Of a DNA stretch of 5,389 nucleotides, positions 1 to 5,112 are shown piece by piece (the first letter of the stretch is position 1; each line of letters begins with the position of its first letter). Below the pieces are notes generated by a model. It ran no database searches. It was given only the letters and a program-made list of their open reading frames with translations, and had not been told where the DNA came from. Origin of the DNA: Gammaproteobacteria bacterium. Its GTDB lineage: Bacteria; Pseudomonadota; Gammaproteobacteria; Pseudomonadales; Azotimanducaceae. The stretch spans positions 1 to 5,389 of the forward strand of contig JABIVN010000583.1 of assembly GCA_018667205.1 (NCBI GenBank), in the 5' to 3' direction. Position numbers and translations under genes: made by a program.

Positions 1-40
1 CATGTACTTTGTAAAAACAGCGCAGGTAAAACAGACATGA
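1..40 (+). CDS. Possible C-terminal tail of an upstream gene (partial)
   Basis: The frame starting at base 2 is open from the left edge and ends with TGA at 38-40, reading MYFVKTAQVKQT. The TGA overlaps the ATG at 37-39 as ATGA, the usual arrangement of translationally coupled operon genes. This suggests that the toroid gene is the second or later gene of a rightward operon. Twelve codons are too few to recognise a family, and a frame of this length is open by chance about half the time. The toroid gene's own frame is also open to the edge, so its true start could lie outside the window and this tail could be spurious. Confidence 0.33.
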   Translation, partial: MYFVKTAQVKQT

Positions 41-1113
41 CTCAGGTTTTTGTGTCCATGGGCTTTTTCCCGGACGATTACTTCGCTGGCACTACCAACT
101 ACATCGCAAAATTACAGGATGGAGATGGTGCTATCCCCTGGTTTGATGACGGCCCCATGGACCCATGGGATCACATTGAGTCTGCCATGGGACTGACGAT
201 TGGTGGGCACTTTGATCAGGCCAAAGCCGCTTTCCACTGGCTGAAAAACAATCAGCTGCCAAACGGTAGCTGGCTTGCCGCCTATAAAAACGGCAAAGTC
301 GAAGATGGCACCCGGGCGGAATCAAATTTTGTTGCCTACGTTGCCACCGGCGTCTGGCACTACTACCTTGTGACCGGAGACGAATCGTTTCTTTGTGATC
401 TATGGAATACCGTTCGATCAGCGATGGAATTTGTCCTTCGGCTTCAGGGCCCCCAGGGACAGATCTACTGGTGTGAAGACACGACGCTTGGTATTCAGGA
501 AGACTCGCTGGTGACCGGGTGCAGCAGCATCTACAAATCACTGGAATGTGCCCTCAATATTGCAACGACACTTGAAGAAGAAGTGCCACACTGGGCAATC
601 GCCAGATTCAGACTCGGTAACGCAATTTCACAGCACCCCGAATATTTTGACCGAACCTGGGATTCAAAAAGCCGCTTCGCGATGGACTGGTTCTACCCTG
701 TTCTTACCGGTGTCATTAAAGGAAAAACTGCTCAGAATCATCTACAGTCTCGCTGGAATGAGTTTGTGGTAAGAGACTTGGGTTGTGTCTGCGTTAACGA
801 CGAGCCCTGGGTCACTGTCGCAGAGTCCTGCGAGCTCGTGATGTCACTGCTGACTGCAGGGCAATACCAACCAGCGGTGCAACTATTCAGCTGGCTGCAT
901 CAGTTTCGCGACGATGATGGTTCCTACTGGACAGGCTATGTTCACCGGGACGATGCTCTCTGGCCCTTGGAAAAACCAACCTGGACGGCCGGCGCTGTCT
1001 TGCTGGCAGCCGACGCGCTGTCGAATAAAACCGGCGCTGCGCACTTGTTTAGAAACGAACCCGGAGTGACCTCTTCGCGGCAAGCTTCCATGGCTAATTC
1101 CCACCCTGAATAA
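37..1113 (+). CDS. Alpha/alpha-toroid protein, 'prenyltransferase'-like family
   Basis: This 358-residue soluble protein has no signal peptide or membrane segment. It belongs by appearance to the group often named 'prenyltransferase' or 'phenyltransferase domain-containing', built on an (alpha/alpha)6 barrel as in terpene cyclases and some glycosidases. The sequence shows QW-like turns (Q, several residues, G, then W) at about residues 27-35 (QDGDGAIPW), 73-79 (QLPNGSW), 137-145 (QGPQGQIYW) and 289-298 (ending DDDGSYW). It also has a strongly acidic, aromatic segment DDGPMDPWDHIE at 37-48 and a WTAGAV motif near 316-321. The canonical DXDD or DDXXD motifs of cyclases and prenyltransferases are not evident, so the reaction is unknown and the name reflects fold only. 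Start: ATG 37 has CAGGT nine bases upstream and the ATGA overlap; ATG 58 is an alternative. It converges on the methyltransferase gene. Confidence 0.85.
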   Translation: MTQVFVSMGFFPDDYFAGTTNYIAKLQDGDGAIPWFDDGPMDPWDHIESAMGLTIGGHFDQAKAAFHWLKNNQLPNGSWLAAYKNGKVEDGTRAESNFVAYVATGVWHYYLVTGDESFLCDLWNTVRSAMEFVLRLQGPQGQIYWCEDTTLGIQEDSLVTGCSSIYKSLECALNIATTLEEEVPHWAIARFRLGNAISQHPEYFDRTWDSKSRFAMDWFYPVLTGVIKGKTAQNHLQSRWNEFVVRDLGCVCVNDEPWVTVAESCELVMSLLTAGQYQPAVQLFSWLHQFRDDDGSYWTGYVHRDDALWPLEKPTWTAGAVLLAADALSNKTGAAHLFRNEPGVTSSRQASMANSHPE

Positions 1114-1139
1114 AGCATGTACCAGAGGGATAAACTGGC

Positions 1140-1162
1140 TGACCGCTTACAACACGCGGTTA
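1140..1162. terminator. Weak hairpin in convergent gap
   Basis: The 46-bp gap between the convergent toroid and methyltransferase genes holds an inverted repeat, ACCGC (1142-1146) and GCGGT (1156-1160), with a nine-base loop. It extends by a G-U and a T-A pair into the methyltransferase stop codon. It could separate the two transcripts. No T-tract follows on either strand, so it is not a textbook intrinsic terminator. Confidence 0.25.
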
Positions 1163-1771
1163 AAGGCGGCGAAGTAAACCCAGTGTTTCTACCCTTTCAA
1201 CCTCTTCAAACAAACCCGACGCTACTGCTAGCTTAAGTATTTCATAGGGAGCCTGGCCACCTTCCGCCGGATTCGGAAAAATATCATGAATCGCAAGGAA
1301 GCCGCCCGTCACCACATGGGAGGCCCAGCTTTGATAGTCCGCCTGCGCCGCTTCCCGGGAATGACCACCATCGATGAACACCATACCAAGCGGTGTCTGC
1401 CAATTGCGGGACGCCACCAGGGACGAGGCGACGATCGGTACGACGACATCTTCAAGCGCTGCTTTCCTCATGGTCTGCCTGAATTCCCAGAAGGTATCCA
1501 TCAAACCAGCCTTACCATCGAACAGATCCTGATCGTGATATTCCTCACCAGGCTGATGTTCTTCTGAGCCTCGGTGATGATCAATTGCGTAAAGCGAAAC
1601 CCCCTTCTCCCGGCAAGCCTCGCCAAGATAAACCGTTGATTTACCGCAGTAGCTGCCCACTTCCAGCGCCGGACCAAGTCCACCGGCTTCCAAAGCAAAC
1701 GCGTACAGAGCGTTTCCTTCTTTAGGGTCAAGGAAGCCCTTGACCGTGTCAATATCTATCGCCAGCTTCAT
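1160..1771 (-). CDS. Class I SAM-dependent methyltransferase (Methyltransf_24-like)
   Basis: This 203-residue cytosolic protein has a Rossmann-fold methyltransferase core. Motif I is ALEVGSYCGKST (residues 35-46), the glycine-rich SAM-binding loop. An acidic/histidine strand end YAIDHH (61-66) should contact the SAM ribose. VFIDGGHS (131-138) matches the motif typical of the Methyltransf_24 group, and GGFLAIHDIFPNP (156-168) forms the later strand. In this group the D and H residues of FIDGGHS and HD often bind a metal or organise the active site; substrates range from sugars and phenolics to secondary metabolites. Nothing here fixes the substrate. The ATG lies two bases after the TAA of the membrane mini-protein gene and has no good Shine-Dalgarno of its own, so translation is probably coupled. 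It is the last gene of the leftward moaB-moeA block, whose pathway needs no such methyltransferase. Related enzymes are, from memory, found near toroid 'prenyltransferase' genes, so the convergent neighbour may be its partner. Confidence 0.88.
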   Translation of the reverse strand: MKLAIDIDTVKGFLDPKEGNALYAFALEAGGLGPALEVGSYCGKSTVYLGEACREKGVSLYAIDHHRGSEEHQPGEEYHDQDLFDGKAGLMDTFWEFRQTMRKAALEDVVVPIVASSLVASRNWQTPLGMVFIDGGHSREAAQADYQSWASHVVTGGFLAIHDIFPNPAEGGQAPYEILKLAVASGLFEEVERVETLGLLRRL

Positions 1772-1773
1772 TA

Positions 1774-1962
1774 TTAACTAAATGAATAGAGCGAAAAGAT
1801 GGTCAAGTACACAGGAATTACCAATAGCGCGGCATAAACAAAAATGTTGTTGGCCACCGGCCATTTGACGTCACCCCCAACCGGGAATTTGTCACCAAGA
1901 ACCAACCATGCACAACTGCCCAGAACAATGGACAGAATCGTGCTAAGTATTATCAAACCCAT
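1774..1962 (-). CDS. Two-helix membrane mini-protein, unknown function
   Basis: This 62-residue protein begins MGLIILSTILSIVLG. Two hydrophobic segments, about residues 2-23 and 38-58, are separated by a short polar loop (GDKFPVGGDVKWP), so it should be a small inner-membrane hairpin. I do not recognise the family. Start: the ATG at 1960-1962 has GAAGG six bases upstream. The frame also has a TTG at 1975-1977 that would add MRRRI, but it lacks a ribosome binding site. With the longer start, the Arg-rich head, hydrophobic core and LGSC at residues 14-17 of the short form would resemble a lipoprotein signal, though a second membrane segment argues against that. It sits 44 bases after moeA and two bases before the methyltransferase ATG, so it is co-transcribed with both. 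Length and position suggest a real small gene, but the role is unknown. Confidence 0.68.
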   Translation of the reverse strand: MGLIILSTILSIVLGSCAWLVLGDKFPVGGDVKWPVANNIFVYAALLVIPVYLTIFSLYSFS

Positions 1963-1968
1963 TATTCG

Positions 1969-1973
1969 CCTTC
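1969..1973 (-). promoter_or_regulatory. Shine-Dalgarno deciding the mini-protein start
   Basis: On the minus strand GAAGG lies six bases before the ATG at 1962. It is inside the reading frame if the upstream TTG (1977) is used, and no similar site precedes that TTG. This favours the 62-residue form. Confidence 0.6.
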
Positions 1974-2006
1974 GCAAAAAAGAATTAAGTTTAGCATATG
2001 GCTAGG

Positions 2007-3203
2007 CTAGCATAGCAGTAGAGGAAAAATCGTAAGCCTGTCCCCGGGTTGAACAACCTGGCCTGATTCAACCACAGCAAGCGCATCTGCCCAAACAACA
2101 GAAGTCATGATGCCAGACCCTTGGTTTGGAAACTTAGAGAGCTTGGTTTCGCCTTCAACGTTCTGGACCTGGACGCGCAAATACTCGCGCCGGCCGCCTC
2201 CGTTGAAGGAAAAGTCTGATACCCCGGTGACACAGAAGGGTTTGTATTCTCGACACCCCTGCATCGCAAGCAGGTATTGCCTGGCGACGATATGAAACGT
2301 CACAAACGTTGACACAGGATTCCCTGGTAAACCGAAGAATGGCACCCCCTGGACTTCACCATAAGCCAGCGGTTTACCGGGTTTTATGGCGAGTTTCCAC
2401 AACTCCAGCTTGCCTAGCTTTTCAACGGCGGCCTTTACATGATCCTCTTCCCCGACTGACACGCCACCACTCGTTAGAATACAGTCTGCCATTGATGCTG
2501 CTTTTAACAATGCTTGCTCCGTTGCCTCTGGGGTATCGGCAACGATCCCAAGATCAATCACCTCCATGCCCATATTTCGCAGCATCGCTGATAACGCGTA
2601 CCGATTTGAATTGTAAATCTGACCCGGCGCAACCGAGTTACCCGGTTCAACCAGTTCATCGCCAGTAGACATGATTGCTATTCTAAGGGGCGTTGCCACC
2701 TCGACCTCTGCGACGCCAACAGAGGCAACCAGGCTCAACATTCTTGCCGACAACAGGTCTCCTTTGCATAGGATCAAAGAACCTGCCTCTATATCCTGCC
2801 CTTTCGACCTTACATTCTCGAACTGGTCGGGCAGCGTAAGGAGCTGTACCTGATTGCCACTCAGCGCTGTATTTTCCTGCATCACCACGGTATCTGCACC
2901 GATCGGTATTTCTGCGCCCGTAAATATTCTGGCAACAGTGCCTGGCTCTAGCCTTGACCCCACATATCCCGCAGGAATCCGGGCGGACACGCGGTAGCTG
3001 GTCCGCAGGTTCGCATCGGCGTACGCAATCGCATAACCATCCATTGCACTATTATCGGCGGGAGGAACATTAATCGGTGACTTAATATCTTTTGCCGCAC
3101 AACAATTTAACGCTTTATCAATTGTTCTAAGCTCGCTTTTTACTGTCGGTTTGACCAAACCCAGTAATTGATCCACCACTTCATCAACTGGCCTTAACAA
3201 CAC
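2007..3203 (-). CDS. moeA: Molybdopterin molybdenumtransferase MoeA
   Basis: MoeA inserts molybdate into adenylylated molybdopterin in the last step of molybdenum-cofactor synthesis, in the cytosol and normally as a dimer. The 398-residue length fits the family (about 400). Visible motifs, numbered from the GTG start: PPADNSAMDGYA at 47-58 with the conserved Asp55 equivalent to E. coli Asp59; FTGAEIPIGAD at 94-104; GQD at 135-137; STGDEL at 179-184, opening the MPT-binding domain; TSGGVSVGEED at 244-254; KPGKP at 274-278; GLPGNP at 291-296. A C-terminal beta domain occupies about 325-398. Start: there is no in-frame ATG before the active-site motif. GTG at 3203 has GGGGAG nine bases upstream; TTG at 3209 (400 residues), overlapping the moaB stop as TTGA, is the alternative. 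It is coupled to moaB upstream and followed by the mini-protein gene. Local oddities are A in place of the usual F before DNSAMDGY, and NCCAAKD where a GR(V/I)LAED-like stretch is typical. Confidence 0.96.
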   Translation of the reverse strand: MLLRPVDEVVDQLLGLVKPTVKSELRTIDKALNCCAAKDIKSPINVPPADNSAMDGYAIAYADANLRTSYRVSARIPAGYVGSRLEPGTVARIFTGAEIPIGADTVVMQENTALSGNQVQLLTLPDQFENVRSKGQDIEAGSLILCKGDLLSARMLSLVASVGVAEVEVATPLRIAIMSTGDELVEPGNSVAPGQIYNSNRYALSAMLRNMGMEVIDLGIVADTPEATEQALLKAASMADCILTSGGVSVGEEDHVKAAVEKLGKLELWKLAIKPGKPLAYGEVQGVPFFGLPGNPVSTFVTFHIVARQYLLAMQGCREYKPFCVTGVSDFSFNGGGRREYLRVQVQNVEGETKLSKFPNQGSGIMTSVVWADALAVVESGQVVQPGDRLTIFPLLLC

Positions 3204-3205
3204 GA

Positions 3206-3709
3206 TCAATGACTCCCCTTTCGGATCAACTCCGCAAAATTACACGGGCGATGCGCTATGTTGAGCTGGTCTTTGAGGACCCCATTCCAGGCCGTTTTGC
3301 ACGCGCCGGTAGACCCGGGCATGCAGAAAACAACCGTATTGTTTGCGATCCCCGCAAAGGCTCTGGACTGCACGGTTGATGTGCCTATCTCCTCGTAGGA
3401 CAGTTGCCTAAAAAGCTCTCCAAAGCCAGTAATGTCTACATCGAACAATGGCGTAAGGGCTTCCGGGGTAGAATCACGACTGGTAAAGCCTGTTCCGCCC
3501 GTAACCAATATTACTTCAACGGTACTGTCAGCAATCCAGTTCGAAACGGTCGCCCTAAGTTGGTACATGTCATCAATAACGATCTGTCTTTGCGCCAGAA
3601 GATGGCCTTCTTCCAGCAACGAGTCACACAGGTACTGGCCAGAAGTATCGTTTTCCAGCTTACGGGTGTCAGATACTGTTAACACCCCTATTTGCAAACC
3701 GTTTGTCAT
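3206..3709 (-). CDS. moaB: Molybdenum cofactor biosynthesis protein MoaB
   Basis: This 167-residue cytosolic protein belongs to the MoaB/MogA family, which binds molybdopterin and, in active members, adenylylates it before MoeA adds molybdenum. Diagnostic stretches are LTVSDTR (10-16), the family signature TGGTGFTSRDSTPEAL (70-85), LSYEEIGTSTVQSRA (103-117), the phosphate-binding MPGSTGACKTAW (130-141) and HRPCNF (153-158). The last matches the E. coli MoaB ending (RPCNF) better than MogA, so I call MoaB. Length and motif order are normal and nothing is missing. E. coli MoaB is regarded as inactive in adenylylation while archaeal MoaB is active; which applies here depends on whether the genome also has mogA. 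Start ATG 3709 has a strong AAGGAG seven bases upstream. Its TGA overlaps or nearly abuts the moeA start, so the two are translated together. It is the first gene of the leftward block. Confidence 0.95.
   Translation of the reverse strand: MTNGLQIGVLTVSDTRKLENDTSGQYLCDSLLEEGHLLAQRQIVIDDMYQLRATVSNWIADSTVEVILVTGGTGFTSRDSTPEALTPLFDVDITGFGELFRQLSYEEIGTSTVQSRAFAGIANNTVVFCMPGSTGACKTAWNGVLKDQLNIAHRPCNFAELIRKGSH
3213..3218 (-). promoter_or_regulatory. Shine-Dalgarno of moeA inside the moaB 3' end
   Basis: GGGGAG on the minus strand lies nine bases before GTG 3203 and three bases before TTG 3209. The spacing favours the GTG start. Read as AAGG (3217-3220) the site would instead give seven bases to the TTG, so the choice remains open. 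Confidence 0.5.
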
Positions 3710-3716
3710 TCAAAGT

Positions 3717-3722
3717 CTCCTT
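3717..3722 (-). promoter_or_regulatory. Strong Shine-Dalgarno of moaB
   Basis: AAGGAG on the minus strand lies seven bases before the moaB ATG. It is the best ribosome binding site in the leftward block, as expected for its first gene. Confidence 0.75.
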
Positions 3723-4185
3723 GTGCCTTGCCGCTTTTGAGTCGGGCCGACATGATACCCTGCCCTAAATCAAGAAAATAGCAGACACAAAAAGCGCAAC
3801 GATCGAGGCACTGATAAGGTCCATAAAGAGGTTAACTTTTTGAAGAGACAGGTTGCCCGATCTATCTAAGACGCCTATTGACGTGGTGCTGCGCGCCGCG
3901 CCAAAAATCTTAGGGAACAAGCACGAGACGCTTCAAGTGTTTCTAACTTTGCTGGCGCCAAACTGTCAGCTAAGGCCAGCACTAACGCCGCCTTAACACT
4001 TATCGTATGGCACTCGAAAGGGCTTAACAGGTTCCACCAAACACCACCGACCATTGCGAACACACTACTAGAACAAACTACTTGAGCAGGCTACTTGACC
4101 AAAGTGATAGAACAAGGTGCTGAAGGGTAGCGCCTAACCGCTTGGTTCCAGTTTGTGCGACCCCAAAAACCGTTTCACGTTGAAT
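3723..4185. other. 463-bp region without a convincing gene, upstream of moaB
   Basis: This gap separates the end of the crotonase gene from the moaB ribosome binding site and should contain the moaB promoter. On the minus strand a -10-like TATCAT (3752-3757) has no matching -35 at 16-18 bases. Just downstream is an 11-bp interrupted palindrome, GTCGGGCCGAC (3741-3751). Other contents are a degenerate 13-bp tandem repeat (4065-4116), an inverted repeat GCTGGC/GCCAGC with an 18-base loop (3951-3980), and two minus-strand open frames in different phases (3875-4063 and 3765-3920), neither with a ribosome binding site. I see no tRNA, tmRNA, RNase P, SRP or 6S RNA signature and no recognisable riboswitch. 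It may hold regulatory DNA, a decayed gene or an unrecognised RNA. Confidence 0.6.
4065..4116. repeat. Degenerate 13-bp tandem repeat, four units
   Basis: Four contiguous 13-base units on the plus strand: CTACTAGAACAAA (4065), CTACTTGAGCAGG (4078), CTACTTGACCAAA (4091) and GTGATAGAACAAG (4104). Units one and three agree at 11 of 13 bases, two and three at 10, one and two at 9, one and four at 9. A weaker match, ending GAACACA, precedes at 4052-4064. The period of 13 is not a multiple of three, so it does not reflect protein repeats. It could be a protein-binding array, a small replication-slippage product or chance; the function is unknown. Confidence 0.55.
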
Positions 4186-4962
4186 CTACTCCCCCTTCCA
4201 GTTCGGGGCGCGCTTTTCCGCAAAGGCAAGGGGGCCTTCTACAAAATCAGAACCTTTAAACATATGCTGAATCTGCTCATACTTACCCTTGATCGCTGCT
4301 TCTACAGAGTCCGCATTCATACCGGCCATGGCAGCCTGCTTACTACCCCGAACAGACAGCGGAGCGCACTCAAGAATCATTCCGGCCCACTTCTTTGCAC
4401 CTTCAAGCGCTTCGCCTGCTGGCACAACATCGTTCACAAAACCCAACTGCTTACCTTCTTCTGCACTAACACGCCGGCCTGTTAGCAACATTCCCATTGC
4501 CTGCTTCATGCCTATCTCTCTGGGAAGGCGATGAATGCCACCGGCCAACGCAGCCAGACCAACGCGAGGTTCAGGTAACGCAAAGATGGCATTGTCCGAG
4601 GCGACGATCAGGTCACATGCGAGAGCAATTTCGAACCCTCCGCCCATGGCTACGCCATTAACAGCCGCAATCACTGGCTTAGGGTTATTAAATCTAGAGG
4701 TCAACCCCGCGAACCCTGACGATGGCTGACCACTCATGTCACCCCCTGACGCCTGATACTTCAGGTCATTCCCAGCACTAAAAGCACGATCCCCCGCGCC
4801 CGTGATAATAGCCACCCATTGTTCAGGATCAGACTCAAAATCATCAAATATTTCAGCAAGCTCAGCATTCCCGGGGGGATGCAGAGAGTTCATAACTTCA
4901 GGTCGCTCGATAGTAATGATCGTGAGCCCACCTTCGCGGGTCACACTGCTGAAATCGCCCAT
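4186..4962 (-). CDS. Enoyl-CoA hydratase/isomerase family protein (crotonase, CaiD-like)
   Basis: This 258-residue cytosolic crotonase acts on a CoA thioester, most likely adding water across a 2-enoyl-CoA double bond. From the ATG at 4962, the first oxyanion-hole segment is FSAGNDLK (61-68) and the second is NGVAMGGGFEIALACD (102-117). The two catalytic glutamates of true hydratases are present at Glu111 (GGGFE) and Glu131 (LPEPRVG), 20 residues apart as in rat enoyl-CoA hydratase Glu144/Glu164. The segment GFAGLTSRF and the C-terminal EGPLAFAEKRAPNWKG resemble crotonobetainyl-CoA hydratase CaiD, but no carnitine genes are visible, so the substrate is open. Length is normal. Start: ATG 4962 follows AGGA with a seven-base spacing; an upstream TTG (4980) would add six residues but has only a T-run before it. 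It appears monocistronic, with a large gap after it, and is divergent from msrA. Its leader holds the 4979-5002 hairpin. Confidence 0.92.
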   Translation of the reverse strand: MGDFSSVTREGGLTIITIERPEVMNSLHPPGNAELAEIFDDFESDPEQWVAIITGAGDRAFSAGNDLKYQASGGDMSGQPSSGFAGLTSRFNNPKPVIAAVNGVAMGGGFEIALACDLIVASDNAIFALPEPRVGLAALAGGIHRLPREIGMKQAMGMLLTGRRVSAEEGKQLGFVNDVVPAGEALEGAKKWAGMILECAPLSVRGSKQAAMAGMNADSVEAAIKGKYEQIQHMFKGSDFVEGPLAFAEKRAPNWKGE

Positions 4963-4978
4963 AGCTTTTTCCTGAATC

Positions 4979-5002
4979 AAAAAAAATCAGTCTACCAGAC
5001 TG
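4979..5002 (-). promoter_or_regulatory. Hairpin plus T8 in the crotonase leader (attenuator or operator)
   Basis: Reading leftward, CAGTCT-GGT-AGACTG (5002-4988) is a perfect 6-bp inverted repeat with a three-base loop. It is followed by A and eight T (4986-4979), and the ribosome binding site starts six bases later. This is the shape of a small intrinsic terminator, but it sits in front of the crotonase gene, not behind any leftward gene. It could terminate transcripts early, or the 15-bp palindrome could be a repressor site. A candidate promoter TTGTCC / TAGACT with a 16-base spacer would place its -10 on the right arm. Confidence 0.5.
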
Positions 5003-5054
5003 TCGAACCGGGACAACTTTAGGTGAATTCTTAGCCATCGTCCCATTTCAACGA

Positions 5055-5082
5055 CTGAAGTTCACAAAAATGGCGTTATACT
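5055..5082 (+). promoter_or_regulatory. Candidate sigma-70 promoter of msrA
   Basis: The -10 TATACT (5077-5082) matches the consensus at five of six positions. The best -35 at proper spacing, CTGAAG (5055-5060), 16 bases upstream, is poor. The predicted start, near 5089, leaves a leader of about 25 bases. No operator or riboswitch is evident. Confidence 0.5.
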
Positions 5083-5100
5083 GCCCCGACCTATCAATAT

Positions 5101-5104
5101 GGAG
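5101..5104 (+). promoter_or_regulatory. Ribosome binding site of msrA
   Basis: GGAG lies eight bases before the ATG at 5113. It supports this ATG over the nearby out-of-frame ATG at 5099. Confidence 0.65.
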
Positions 5105-5112
5105 CATCCATC

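Noticed and set aside
131..541. 136-codon open frame antisense to the toroid gene
   Set aside because: It lies wholly inside a gene with clear protein motifs, shows no recognisable motif and is rich in Arg, Ser and Cys as expected for a shadow frame.
2001..2011. GCTAGGCTAGC palindrome over the moeA stop codon
   Set aside because: It has no loop space for an RNA hairpin, no T-tract, and lies within an operon. It is probably chance.
3875..4063. 62-codon frame as an intact gene
   Set aside because: It starts at GTG or an internal ATG without any Shine-Dalgarno and I do not recognise the protein. It is kept only as part of a possible relic.
3980..4150. Integron attC-like site (GCTTAAC at 4022-4028, GCCTAAC at 4132-4138)
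   Set aside because: These heptamers fit RYYYAAC, but I found no paired GTTRRRY core at the right distance, no attC stem structure and no integrase.
4170..4183. Terminator after the crotonase gene
   Set aside because: The minus strand gives AACGT-GAA-ACGGTT followed by only TTT and then GGGG. The stem is five pairs with a bulge, too weak to call.
4153..4485. 110-codon plus-strand frame antisense to the crotonase 3' part
   Set aside because: It overlaps a well-supported crotonase gene, shows no family motif and no good ribosome binding site, and is best read as a shadow frame.
4963..4980. Upstream TTG start for the crotonase (six extra residues)
   Set aside because: The TTG follows a T-run with no ribosome binding site, whereas ATG 4962 has AGGA at seven-base spacing.
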